Part shown: in pieces, positions 1-8,929 of the stretch
How positions within the stretch are numbered: position 1 is the stretch's first letter
How the letters are laid out: each line of letters opens with the position of its first letter
Source: an uncultured Cryomorphaceae bacterium
GTDB lineage: Bacteria > Bacteroidota > Bacteroidia > Flavobacteriales > Schleiferiaceae
DNA length: 42,944 nt
Direction of reading: 5' to 3'
Assembly (NCBI GenBank): GCA_913049845.1
Contig: CAJWZE010000009.1
Coordinates: forward strand, 1 to 42,944
The notes under the pieces: generated by a model
Databases searched by the model: none
Told to the model about the DNA's origin: nothing
The model's input: the letters and a program-made list of their open reading frames with translations, nothing else
Program-made: the position numbers and the translations under genes

Positions 1-939
1 AAGACCAATGACATGAAGACACGTCCGCCACTACCAGATTACATTGGTAATGACCCTTCTACAGCAAACGTTGGCTCTATGTTGAATCAGGGTATTGATA
101 TGGAATTCGGTTATGACAGAACGTATAACAAAAACTTCGGAATTGGTGTAAGCGGTAACTTGAGCTTTATTAGAAACGAAGTTGTTCTTATCGGTAACGA
201 TGCGGGATATTTGACTGGCGCTGGTTGGGGTCCTCAGGGACTCGAGATCACACGTATAACAGAAGGCCTCCCAATTGGTTACCTATTCGGGTACCAAACA
301 GACGGTATCTTCCAAAACATGGATGAAGTATACGAATACACCTCTTATACTGGTGATACCATTCAGCCGGGTGCAATGCCAGGTGACTTCAAATTTGTTG
401 ATGTGAACGGCGACGGACAGATAAACGCTGACGATAGAACAATAATTGGTAACCCAACACCGGATTGGACAGCAGGTATTACGCTTGATATTCAGTACAA
501 GAATTGGGACTTAAACGTATTCGGTCAAGGTGTATTTGGCAATGACATTTACAACGCTACGCGGAGATACGATTTACCGACATCGAACATGCCTGCAACT
601 GCTATTGACCGTTGGACAGGGGAAGGGACATCTAATACCTATCCTCGTCTAACCTTCGACGATAGAAACAAAAACTTCGCCCGTAGTTCTGACTTCTACG
701 TAGAAGACGGTAGTTTCTTCCGTTTAAAATCACTTCAGTTCGGCTACAATATTACAGGTTCAGTAGCTGAAAGAATTGGGTTGAGAAAAATGCGCATTTA
801 CTATGCAGGGACTAACCTATTAACCTTCACAAAATATAGTGGGTTTGATCCAGAAATTGGTGCAGGTATGGGTATTGACCGCGGTATTTACCCTCAAGCG
901 AGAGTAAATACAATCGGTTTGAACATCACTTTTAAATAA
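1..939 (+). CDS. SusC/RagA-family TonB-dependent outer-membrane receptor, C-terminal part
   Basis: The reading frame is open from the first base, so this is the last 312 or so residues of a SusC-like protein whose plug and most of whose barrel lie to the left. SusC proteins import oligosaccharides through the outer membrane using TonB energy, capped by a SusD lipoprotein. The family signs are the calcium-loop-like DVNGDGQINADDRTIIG segment followed by NPTPDWTAG, aromatic alternating beta strands, and the usual ending with FYVEDGSFFRLKSLQFGY, GTNLLTFTKYSGFDPE and a final strand NTIGLNITFK. It is followed after 7 bases by susD, the standard pair order. The substrate is inferred from the downstream GH16 and GH5 genes to be a beta-glucan such as laminarin. 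The family call is secure; the substrate is not. Confidence 0.95.
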   Translation, partial: KTNDMKTRPPLPDYIGNDPSTANVGSMLNQGIDMEFGYDRTYNKNFGIGVSGNLSFIRNEVVLIGNDAGYLTGAGWGPQGLEITRITEGLPIGYLFGYQTDGIFQNMDEVYEYTSYTGDTIQPGAMPGDFKFVDVNGDGQINADDRTIIGNPTPDWTAGITLDIQYKNWDLNVFGQGVFGNDIYNATRRYDLPTSNMPATAIDRWTGEGTSNTYPRLTFDDRNKNFARSSDFYVEDGSFFRLKSLQFGYNITGSVAERIGLRKMRIYYAGTNLLTFTKYSGFDPEIGAGMGIDRGIYPQARVNTIGLNITFK

Positions 940-946
940 ATAAATC

Positions 947-2461
947 ATGAATAAGTTAAACCACACAAAAAGCATTTGGGTGAGCCTTACGCTAGCGCTG
1001 ACCCTAGTATTGGGTTCTTGTTCTAAGGACTTTCTAGATACGCGTCCTGTTGGTCGTGTTTTGGAAGTGAACTATTACCAAAATCAAGACCAGGCTTTCG
1101 AAGCTTTGGTGAGTATCTATGATGTTCTTCAGTGGAACGATCAGTACGGATTTACTATGTTCCGTTTCTTACAAAATGTTGCGTCTGACGACACATACGC
1201 AGGAGGTAGTGATGCTTCAGATCAGCCTTCATGGGTTGCTTATGACAACTTTACGTTAACACCTAACCTTGGCCCACAGCGTGGTTTTTGGAGAAAGTGT
1301 TACAAGGGTATCTACAGAGCAAATCTTTACTTAGAGAAGATCGATGGTATTGAGGAAGCAGCAGAATCTTTCCGTGTAAGGACAAAAGGTGAAGCGAAAT
1401 TCCTACGTGCGAAATTCTACTTTGATTTGGTTCGATTGTTTGGTAATGTTCCATTGATTGATCATACACTTGGAGCTTCAGAATACTTCACAGTTGAGCA
1501 GGTGGGTCCAGAAAGCATCTACCCATTGATTATCTCGGATTTAGAGGATGCAATTAGTGTATTGCCAACTTCAGTTTCTGAAAACCAATTGGGTCGTGTA
1601 ACCAAAGGAGCAGCACAAGCACTACTCGCTCGTGTTTACTTGTTCCAAAACGACGAATCAAAAATGAGCCAGGTTGCTTCATTGTGTGAAGACGTAATTA
1701 ACTCTGGTGAGTATCAGTTGCTGTCAAGCTATGCGGACCTTTGGACAAAAGAAGGTGAGTGGTCGTCAGAAAGTGTATTTGAAATCACATACAGCGAAAA
1801 CTCTGCATCTGACTGGGGTTCGTTCGGCTGGGGTGGCGGCGAAGGAAACGTAGGTGTTCAATTCATCGGTATGCGTGATTACAATGGTCCAACTTATGCT
1901 ACGGGCTGGGGCTTCTGTCCAGTTTCTACCGAATTACAAACGGATATGGCCAACGATCCACGTTACGGTCAAACCATTATCAACGCAGCCTCTCTTCCTG
2001 GTGCAGAATACACACCGGGTTACCAAAATACAGGGTTCTTTATGAGAAAGTACGCGCCTATTGCTTCCAATGTAGCTCCTGATGGTGATCCTGCATTGAA
2101 CTGGGGTAACAACATCCGTGAGATTAGATATGCAGATGTGTTATTAATGGCTGCAGAAGGTTTAGTTCGTAGTGGCGGCTCTGAAGGAACAGCTCGATCA
2201 TATTTAAACCAAGTACGCGGTCGAGTTAGTTTGTCACCGGTATCTTCAACGAGTTCTGATTTGTTGGAAGATATCTACGATGAGCGCAGATTTGAATTAG
2301 CTACAGAAGGACATCGTTTTTTTGACCTACTAAGAACAGGTAAAGCAACAGATGTTTTAGGAGATCAAGGTTTTGTTTTGGCCACACACCAATACTTACC
2401 TATCCCTCAGCAAGAAATTGACGCGAGTCAAGGAGTATTAACCCAGAATCCTGGATACTAA
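947..2461 (+). CDS. SusD/RagB-family nutrient-binding outer-membrane lipoprotein
   Basis: A 504-residue SusD homologue, full length for the family. The N-terminus is a lipoprotein signal with lipobox LVLGSC, so Cys25 is the probable lipidated residue and the protein sits on the cell surface over its SusC partner. An N-terminal SusD-like helical region (DFLDTRPVG, then YRANLYLEKIDG and RTKGEAKFLRAKFYFDLVRLFGNVPL, the TPR-like signature) is followed by the C-terminal RagB/SusD region (IREIRYADVLLMAAEGLVRSG, LNQVRGRV, IYDERRFELATEGHRFFDLLRTG). It binds glycan and hands it to SusC. The gene lies 7 bases after susC and 11 bases before the next lipoprotein gene, so all are probably co-transcribed. 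Ligand specificity cannot be read from the sequence. Confidence 0.96.
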   Translation: MNKLNHTKSIWVSLTLALTLVLGSCSKDFLDTRPVGRVLEVNYYQNQDQAFEALVSIYDVLQWNDQYGFTMFRFLQNVASDDTYAGGSDASDQPSWVAYDNFTLTPNLGPQRGFWRKCYKGIYRANLYLEKIDGIEEAAESFRVRTKGEAKFLRAKFYFDLVRLFGNVPLIDHTLGASEYFTVEQVGPESIYPLIISDLEDAISVLPTSVSENQLGRVTKGAAQALLARVYLFQNDESKMSQVASLCEDVINSGEYQLLSSYADLWTKEGEWSSESVFEITYSENSASDWGSFGWGGGEGNVGVQFIGMRDYNGPTYATGWGFCPVSTELQTDMANDPRYGQTIINAASLPGAEYTPGYQNTGFFMRKYAPIASNVAPDGDPALNWGNNIREIRYADVLLMAAEGLVRSGGSEGTARSYLNQVRGRVSLSPVSSTSSDLLEDIYDERRFELATEGHRFFDLLRTGKATDVLGDQGFVLATHQYLPIPQQEIDASQGVLTQNPGY

Positions 2462-2472
2462 AATTTAGAATT

Positions 2473-3348
2473 ATGTTGAAGAGAATCGCATTATTCGCAG
2501 TATTAGCTTTTGGTTTCATTGCATGTGAGCCAAGTGAAGCTAGTCACACAGAGCTAGGGGCTTTGCCTCAAGCTGACTATACAATGACATACATTGATAG
2601 CAACAACGTACAATTTACATCGACATCTACAGGAGATCCATTTCTTTTCTCTTGGGAAATCGAAGGCGTGGGAACATATACCGGTGAAACGGTGGATGTA
2701 TTCATTGGTTCAATTGGTGTATACAACGTGAAGCACACCGTATTCAACCAAGGAGGTTCTGCAACAGCTTCGGGAATTGTTGAAATCTTAAAGGAGGGTC
2801 CACCGCCATGTGTTGGAGCTATAGAATGGTTGACCGAGTGTAGTCAAAGAACTTGGAAGTTAGCTCCTCAAGCTGGCTCATTGTGGGTAGGATCAACCGA
2901 CGGCGCTACTTGGTGGGCTGTCGACGCAAACGGAGCTACCAACGGACGTCCTTGTACATACAACGACCAATGGACTTTTGAAGCAGACGGCGATATGGTA
3001 TACAACGCAAATGGCGATTTTTGGGGCGAACCAATCTTCGGCTTCTCGCCGGAAGGGTGTTATAATGAAAACATGCTCACTGGTACTTTAGAAGGCTGGA
3101 AAAGCGGTACTCACAGTTACCAAGTAATTCCTGCGAATAACGACCACCCTGATCAAATCAAGGTTGTTGGTACAGGCGCCTTCTTGGGTCTACACAAAGT
3201 AGCTAATGGTGCTGAGGTAAGCGTACCTCAAACTGAAATCACTTACGACATCTTATCTATGACCGATGTCGCTGGCGACCGTTATATGGAAATAGAAGTA
3301 AACTTTGGCCCAGGGTTGTGGCGCTTTACACTCTACTCTGAATCATAA
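2473..3348 (+). CDS. PKD-domain surface lipoprotein at the SusE/SGBP position
   Basis: 291 residues with a lipoprotein signal (GFIAC, Cys18 probably lipidated). Residues of about 34-105 form a PKD-like beta sandwich (FTSTSTGDPFLFSWEIEGVG, then GSIGVYNVKHTVFNQGGSA). The remaining part, from ECSQRTWKLAP to the end, is rich in Trp and Gly and looks like a separate all-beta domain that I cannot assign to a named family. Position after susD and before the GH16 gene matches the surface glycan-binding proteins of Bacteroidota polysaccharide loci; PKD proteins in this place are known from marine flavobacterial laminarin loci. The role inferred is glycan binding at the cell surface. It carries no catalytic motif that I recognise. 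Confidence 0.8.
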   Translation: MLKRIALFAVLAFGFIACEPSEASHTELGALPQADYTMTYIDSNNVQFTSTSTGDPFLFSWEIEGVGTYTGETVDVFIGSIGVYNVKHTVFNQGGSATASGIVEILKEGPPPCVGAIEWLTECSQRTWKLAPQAGSLWVGSTDGATWWAVDANGATNGRPCTYNDQWTFEADGDMVYNANGDFWGEPIFGFSPEGCYNENMLTGTLEGWKSGTHSYQVIPANNDHPDQIKVVGTGAFLGLHKVANGAEVSVPQTEITYDILSMTDVAGDRYMEIEVNFGPGLWRFTLYSES

Positions 3349-3357
3349 GGAGAATAA

Positions 3358-4518
3358 ATGAAGACACTCTTAAACGTATGTTTAATTTTCGGAATGGGCT
3401 TCGCAACTTCTAGTTGCGAAGCACCTTCCGTTCCTCAACTAAGTGCAGAGGATGTAATTATCGACGAAGGCAATGAAACTCATGTTTTGCAATTCTACGT
3501 CTATCTTACTGAGGCTGCACCAAGAGAAGTGTCGATCGACTACACAACTAGTGCTGTGAGCGCTGATGAGGGTAGCGACTTCGAGGCTACTCAAGGAACA
3601 TTAGTCATTTCCAAGGGCGAATCTTTAGGAGTAATTCCGATAACGATTTTTGGCGATGAAGATTCTGAAGACACGGAATCCCTGTGGGTTTCATTCAGCA
3701 ATCCTATAAACGTAACCACTCCGATTCCTTATGCTCAAATAACCTTGACAAATGATGATGGTGCACCACCCATCGATAATACTGGTTATACCTCTCCATC
3801 AAGTTACTCAGGTCTCACTTTAGTATGGGAGGAAGATTTTGATGGTTCATCTGTTGACGGTGCTACTTGGAACTTTGAAACCGGAGCGTCTGGCTGGGGC
3901 AACAACGAAAGTCAATTCTACAGAGCAGGAACTCAAAATGCCGAGCTGGATCAAGGATTCTTGAGAATTACGGCCAAGGAAGAGACGTACTTAGGTGCGC
4001 CATATACTTCTGCACGTATGACTACGCAAGGCAAAGAATCCTTCAAATACGGACGTATTGATATCCGCGCAAAGGTGCCCTATGGACAGGGTATTTGGCC
4101 GGCACTTTGGATGCTTGGCGACAACTTTAGTTCTGACGGTTGGCCCACATGTGGTGAAATAGACATTATGGAACTTATTGGCGGTGAAGGTTATAATGAC
4201 CGCACTGTTTACGGAACTGCCCATTGGTCAAACAATGGTTCGCATGCAGAGTATAGCGGAAACACGAGTTTGCCGAACGGTGAAAAGTTTAACGACGAGT
4301 TCCACGTGTTCTCTATCGTTTGGAATAGCTCATCAATTAAATGGTACAGAGACAATATGCTGTACCATTCTATGAATATCGGTAACATGAGTGCGTTTCA
4401 TAAGGAGTTCTTCCTTATTTTGAATATTGCCGTAGAAGGAAACTGGCCTGGTCCAGTTGGCCCTTCAACCCAATTCCCTCAGTATATGCTGGTGGATTAT
4501 ATAAGAGTTTTTCAATAA
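3358..4518 (+). CDS. GH16 endo-beta-1,3-glucanase (laminarinase-type) lipoprotein with N-terminal Calx-beta domain
   Basis: 386 residues. A lipoprotein signal ends at Cys20 (FATSSC). Residues of about 28-135 are a Calx-beta-like repeat (VIIDEGNETHVLQFYVYLTE, then ITIFGDEDSEDTESLWVSFS). Residues of about 150-386 are a GH16 domain with the retaining catalytic motif GEIDIMELIG: Glu267 nucleophile, Asp269, and Glu272 acid/base, the E-x-D-x-x-E form of laminarinases. Other conserved parts are WNFETG..GWGNNESQFY, KYGRIDIRAKVPYGQGIWPALWML and FHVFSIVW. It should cut beta-1,3-glucan at the cell surface to oligosaccharides for the SusCD pair. A good Shine-Dalgarno-like AAGGAG lies 8 bases upstream of the start, unusual for this phylum. 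Family call very sure; strict laminarin preference is inferred. Confidence 0.95.
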   Translation: MKTLLNVCLIFGMGFATSSCEAPSVPQLSAEDVIIDEGNETHVLQFYVYLTEAAPREVSIDYTTSAVSADEGSDFEATQGTLVISKGESLGVIPITIFGDEDSEDTESLWVSFSNPINVTTPIPYAQITLTNDDGAPPIDNTGYTSPSSYSGLTLVWEEDFDGSSVDGATWNFETGASGWGNNESQFYRAGTQNAELDQGFLRITAKEETYLGAPYTSARMTTQGKESFKYGRIDIRAKVPYGQGIWPALWMLGDNFSSDGWPTCGEIDIMELIGGEGYNDRTVYGTAHWSNNGSHAEYSGNTSLPNGEKFNDEFHVFSIVWNSSSIKWYRDNMLYHSMNIGNMSAFHKEFFLILNIAVEGNWPGPVGPSTQFPQYMLVDYIRVFQ

Positions 4519-4545
4519 TTACTAACCATTAAATAAATGCTTAAC

Positions 4546-5874
4546 ATGAAAAAAATCTACGCTTTATTGATGTTGTGCTTGCCTATGCTAGGTTTTGCAC
4601 AAAAGGATGTTACGTTTATCGTTGATATGCGTGACTATTCAGGTTCGTACACTACAGTTAACCTTAACGGGGACTTTAACAGTTGGTGTGGTACTTGTAA
4701 TCCTATGGCTGATCCAGAAGGTGATTCTATTTGGACAGTAACTCTCCCATTGACTGCTGACTCTATCGAGTACAAGTTTACTCTTGACGGTTGGACAGGA
4801 CAGGAAAGTTTGACTTCTGGTACGGCATGTACTAAGACTACTGGTATTTACACTAATCGTTTTGCCGAGCTAGCTGGTGATACAATTTTAACTGGAGTTG
4901 CTTGGGAATCTTGTGATGCTAAGGCTGGTCAAGTTTATGTTACTATGCAAGTAAATATGTCTTACCAAGCTGTTGATTCAACTGGTGTATTCTTAGCCGG
5001 TGGTGGTAACTTCGGTAACCCAGGAGATAATCAAATGCACCCAATCGGTGATAGTATTTACAGCATTACTTTGCCAAAAGATACTGGCTTCTTCTCTTTC
5101 TTCACATTTACCAACGGCGCTTGTCCGTCGTGGGGTTGTAAAGAAAACTTAGCTGGTAAGCCTTGTGGTGACCCAAACAACTACAATGATCGTTCTACAG
5201 GTTCTGCATTGTATGGTGATTTCCATTTGATGACTTGTTTCGGCGAGTGTACTACTGACGGTACGTGTCCGGTTCCTCCGACTCCGGTAAACGTTACTTT
5301 CCAGTCTGACCGTAACTCAATCTTGGGGACGTTTACTACTGCTTACGTTTCAGGTACAATGAACGGATGGTCAGGTGATGCAGACATGATGTCTGACGAT
5401 GATAGTGACGGTGTGTACACTGCTACTTTATCTTTGTTACCAGGTTCTTACGAATTCAAGTACACTGCTGATAACTGGGCGATACAAGAAAATTTTGATC
5501 CTGCAACTGCAGATTCAGTATGTACTTTGACTACTGGTGCTTTCACTAACCGTTTCATTACGATTGGTACTGCTGATACTACTCTGGACGTTCAATGTTG
5601 GGAAGAGTGTGGTCCATGTGCAAACATCGGTATCGAAGAAAAGTCTGCTTCATTTGTAGTAAAGCCAAATCCTGCATCTGACGTATTGTTCATCGATAAC
5701 ACTACTGGAACTACTTCGAATGTAGCTGTATACAGTATCACTGGTGCTCGTGTAATGGAAGCGACTTTTGAAGCCGAGGCTCGTTTAGACGTTGCTTCTC
5801 TGCCACGCGGTATGTACATAGTACGTGTACAAAACGGTTTGACTGAGAAGGTTGTGCGTGTAGCCTTGAAATAA
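4546..5874 (+). CDS. Secreted multi-domain carbohydrate-binding-like protein with T9SS sorting domain
   Basis: 442 residues from the second of two close ATGs; this one begins directly with the signal peptide MKKIYALLMLCLPMLGFAQ, so I prefer it to 4537. Three tandem beta-sandwich units follow, at about 22-125, 128-240 and 245-350. Units one and three share VTF...D....G.F.T.....G..N.W and Y.FK...D.W..QE followed by C..TTG..TNRF; this resembles the E-set/glycogen-binding type of fold. The middle unit is divergent and Cys-rich (CPSWGCKENLAGKPC). The end, from about 370, is a type A T9SS sorting domain (VKPNPASDVLFID ... LPRGMYIVRVQNG). No hydrolase motif is seen, so it is probably a surface or released glycan-binding protein. 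Codons are strongly biased to GGT, ACT, GCT and TCT, suggesting high expression. It is the last gene before a strong terminator. Confidence 0.8.
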   Translation: MKKIYALLMLCLPMLGFAQKDVTFIVDMRDYSGSYTTVNLNGDFNSWCGTCNPMADPEGDSIWTVTLPLTADSIEYKFTLDGWTGQESLTSGTACTKTTGIYTNRFAELAGDTILTGVAWESCDAKAGQVYVTMQVNMSYQAVDSTGVFLAGGGNFGNPGDNQMHPIGDSIYSITLPKDTGFFSFFTFTNGACPSWGCKENLAGKPCGDPNNYNDRSTGSALYGDFHLMTCFGECTTDGTCPVPPTPVNVTFQSDRNSILGTFTTAYVSGTMNGWSGDADMMSDDDSDGVYTATLSLLPGSYEFKYTADNWAIQENFDPATADSVCTLTTGAFTNRFITIGTADTTLDVQCWEECGPCANIGIEEKSASFVVKPNPASDVLFIDNTTGTTSNVAVYSITGARVMEATFEAEARLDVASLPRGMYIVRVQNGLTEKVVRVALK

Positions 5875-5908
5875 TATTCACTTACCTTTTGGTTAGTAAG
5901 TAAGTGTA

Positions 5909-5940
5909 GGGGGACCCGTTTCGGGTCCCCCTTTCATTTT
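5909..5940 (+). terminator. Strong intrinsic terminator ending the glucan operon
   Basis: A perfect 9-bp stem, GGGGGACCC (5909-5917) and GGGTCCCCC (5923-5931), with a 5-base loop GTTTC, is followed by a T-rich run to 5940. A second 7-bp hairpin, CACTTAC (5879-5885) with GTAAGTG (5900-5906), lies just upstream. It closes the susCD-PKD-GH16-T9SS unit. The next gene starts only 14 bases later. Confidence 0.92.
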
Positions 5941-5953
5941 GTACCTTACGCAT

Positions 5954-8767
5954 ATGCGAAGGTTACTCACGTTATTGCTTTTTGTCCTGTCTTTGTCCGG
6001 CTTCTGTCAGGAGGCTCGCCTTATTGATGCAAGCCAGGGATTGAACAACCCAACTGTATATGACATTGTCCAAGACCATTGGGGATTTGTCTGGATTGGA
6101 ACCAGGGACGGTTTGTACAGATACAATGAGGGAAAAGCAATAAATATTTCCTTTCTAGATTCTACAACTGAACGTCGTTCAAACAACGTACAGAGCTTAT
6201 TGGTCTCTCAAGATTCAATCCTTTACATTGGGCTACAACTTGGGGGTGTCGTCAGTTTTGATTTGAGCAACCTTAGTGCGCGTCCAGACAAAAAATGTCC
6301 GCAGTTGCCCTCAAATTATTCTATCATCTCATTATACGAAACCAAGGATGGAACTATCTGGGCAGGAACAAGTGGAATTGGTTCCTACTTTTTACGCCCT
6401 GGAGCTGACAGGTGGCAGCAGTTAACAAGTAAACTTCACGGTTTAGATATTTCGTTTTGCTTTGATTTTGCTGAACAAGGCGACACACTTTGGATGGCCA
6501 CAACGGGTTCAAAATTGTTGTACGTGCTTCAGTCAAACAATACCATCCTTTCCGCACTCGTAAATGGGGAGGTAAGTTCGTTTCGCAAATCGGTGGATGT
6601 TCGAGGAGGCGATGTTGTGTTTGGGGTAGAAGATCAAGGGCTTTTTCGATTAAATACTACTTCGGGTGCTTTTGAAAGAGACGCGACTTTAGATCCAATA
6701 GGTCCACGGGATGTTCATTTTGACGGAGATGATTTGTGGGTAAGTACCGATGGAGAAGGCTTGTACAGATCGGCTGATGGACGCGTCGACCACTATTCTA
6801 AGTACCAGCCACAGTTAGGCTTCGCATCGGACCAATTCTATGGCATTTATGATATTTCAGACCAACTGTGGTTAGGTACGTTTAACTCAGGTATCACAGT
6901 ACTTCCAAAAAGTGAACGCATAGTTCGAACCCTGCTTAAACACGAGGATTTCGCCTATTCTGGATTGCAGAGTTCAATTGCTTTGCTCGAGCACAACGGT
7001 CTATGGGTAGGTTACGACGGTGATGGTTTGGTTCGTTATACTACTGATACTGATAAGCCAACTGTACGCAGGATTAATCCTGCATTGTTGCCGGATGTTG
7101 TCACCAGCCTTGAGACCTATGGCGACGAACTATGGGTGGGAAGTCTATCTGAAGGGTTGTTCATCTTAGACGGTCAAGGCAAACTTAAACGCCGTTTCTT
7201 GGCGAGCTCTGGCATCGCCTTTGGTTTAATCAATAGTAATATTTGGTCTATCGAGCAAACTTGGGGGGACAGCCTTTGGATAGGCACATTGAGCGGACTC
7301 CAATATTGGAACGGACAGGAGTTTATCTCTCCTTTTCAGGTGCCGTGGCGTGTTGGTCGCAACATCATGGATCTTGAGTTTACCGGTAGCGAGCTGTGGG
7401 TTGGATCGGAATTTATGGGGCTGCATTCCATCGATAGTAATGGAGGAATATTTTCGGTAGCATTGGACAACAGTGTTCTTGATTTAAGTTCCTTTGGCGG
7501 CCAATTGATCATTGGAACCGAAGGGGCAGGGATTCTTTCGTATCGAGAAGGCATATTAGATACAGTTCTTAAGAATTCAGATTACATCAACTGTTATGCT
7601 TTAGCAACAGGGGACCACTATATATATGCAACAACCTCTCTTGGTTTAGGGCGTATACAGTACATCAATAACCTTTGGGAATTTGAGCTCATCCGCGAGA
7701 TTGATGAATTACAGATTGGACTACCGAATAGGAAATCACTCATTTTAAAAGGTGAAAACCTTTATGTTGGAGGAACCAAAGGTGTAGCGATAGTTAATGT
7801 GAATGATATACGTACAGCGGAGGTACCTAATCTATTATTGACGGACGTATATGCAGATAATGAAAAGCAATCCACTAAATTGATTAAAAACGCCAATCAA
7901 GATCGTCACCCTATTGCTTTTAATGCGGGTACAAAGTCAATTAGGTTTTCATTTGAATTAATGTCTCCTTCTTTTCAAAGAGGTGTGTCGTTTCATTATA
8001 AATTGTCTTCAAACGACGAACGCTGGATGAACCTGCCTCAAGGCTCACGAATCATTGATTTATCAGAGCTCGATCCGGGTAAATACACGATAGAAATTTC
8101 AGCGACGAAATCAGGCGTAGCACCCCAAATATTGTCTTTTGATTTTGTTATGAAGGCTTTCTTTTGGCAGCAATGGTGGTTCAAGCTTATCATGTTTGTA
8201 GTAATTACATTCTTGGTTGGAGCAGCAGTATTCTTTTTCCAAGACCGTAAATTCAGATTGACGCGCCTAAAACTTGTAGAAACTGAACGTGAGCTTCTAA
8301 AAGCAAGGGCGTCCGAGCTGGAGGTGAAGACAGAAAAACAAAAGACAGAACTCAGCTTTCAGTTATTGAAGACTTCTTCGCGTCTAGAGCTTCTTCAATC
8401 CTTTAAGGAACGCTTGGTGAAGGAAAGCGAGAAGAAAGGACGTGCTGAGGAGGTACTCAAGTTCCTCAAAGGAATGACCAGAGAGTTGAATCGAGAGCTC
8501 CAAAGTGAAAATTATTGGGATCACTTTGAGCGGAATTACCGTGAGCTGCACGAGGACTTCTCTGCAAAGCTCAAAGCAGAATATCCAACGTTGACTAAAG
8601 GTGAGATTCGATTGAGTTATTTGCTTCGTCAGCAGATGAGTAATAAGGAGGTCGCTAACGTACTAAACGTGAGTCCGGCAGCTGTTGAAAAAGCCAAATA
8701 CCGTCTAAAGAAGAAACTTGACCTTGAAAAGGGCGATTCTCTGGATGAATTCATCCAAAAAATTTAA
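5954..8767 (+). CDS. Membrane-spanning sensor-regulator: beta-propeller, Y_Y_Y domain, LuxR-type HTH
   Basis: 937 residues from ATG 5954, which gives a clean signal peptide MRRLLTLLLFVLSLSGFCQ; a TTG further up (5939) would start inside the terminator. Residues of about 20-650 are repeats of the two-component-regulator propeller type (DHWGFVWIGTRDGLYRYNEG; repeated LW.G....GL units). About 670-720 is a Y_Y_Y domain (FHYKLSSNDERWMNLPQGSR). One transmembrane helix lies at about 741-763, then a coiled coil, then an HTH at about 879-922 (LTKGEIRLSYLLRQQMSNKE). No histidine kinase or receiver domain is present, so this is a one-component regulator: periplasmic sensing of an oligosaccharide, cytoplasmic DNA binding. 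It should control the flanking glucan genes. Domain calls are firm; ligand and targets are inferred. Confidence 0.9.
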   Translation: MRRLLTLLLFVLSLSGFCQEARLIDASQGLNNPTVYDIVQDHWGFVWIGTRDGLYRYNEGKAINISFLDSTTERRSNNVQSLLVSQDSILYIGLQLGGVVSFDLSNLSARPDKKCPQLPSNYSIISLYETKDGTIWAGTSGIGSYFLRPGADRWQQLTSKLHGLDISFCFDFAEQGDTLWMATTGSKLLYVLQSNNTILSALVNGEVSSFRKSVDVRGGDVVFGVEDQGLFRLNTTSGAFERDATLDPIGPRDVHFDGDDLWVSTDGEGLYRSADGRVDHYSKYQPQLGFASDQFYGIYDISDQLWLGTFNSGITVLPKSERIVRTLLKHEDFAYSGLQSSIALLEHNGLWVGYDGDGLVRYTTDTDKPTVRRINPALLPDVVTSLETYGDELWVGSLSEGLFILDGQGKLKRRFLASSGIAFGLINSNIWSIEQTWGDSLWIGTLSGLQYWNGQEFISPFQVPWRVGRNIMDLEFTGSELWVGSEFMGLHSIDSNGGIFSVALDNSVLDLSSFGGQLIIGTEGAGILSYREGILDTVLKNSDYINCYALATGDHYIYATTSLGLGRIQYINNLWEFELIREIDELQIGLPNRKSLILKGENLYVGGTKGVAIVNVNDIRTAEVPNLLLTDVYADNEKQSTKLIKNANQDRHPIAFNAGTKSIRFSFELMSPSFQRGVSFHYKLSSNDERWMNLPQGSRIIDLSELDPGKYTIEISATKSGVAPQILSFDFVMKAFFWQQWWFKLIMFVVITFLVGAAVFFFQDRKFRLTRLKLVETERELLKARASELEVKTEKQKTELSFQLLKTSSRLELLQSFKERLVKESEKKGRAEEVLKFLKGMTRELNRELQSENYWDHFERNYRELHEDFSAKLKAEYPTLTKGEIRLSYLLRQQMSNKEVANVLNVSPAAVEKAKYRLKKKLDLEKGDSLDEFIQKI

Positions 8768-8929
8768 TTGTCCAGCAACTGTCTTGCTTTATATAACCCA
8801 GCCTGAAGTAATTACAGCATCTTTGAATGGGTGTTACTAATTTCCAAAATTATGCATAATTAAAGCGAGATAGTTTTCCATAGGGAGGCGCTTCGTTCTT
8901 TTTTTATCTTCAACACAGAACAACGCATC

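Noticed and set aside
5939-5953. TTG start that would extend the sensor-regulator by five residues
   Set aside because: It begins inside the terminator's T-rich tail, and ATG 5954 gives a proper signal peptide.
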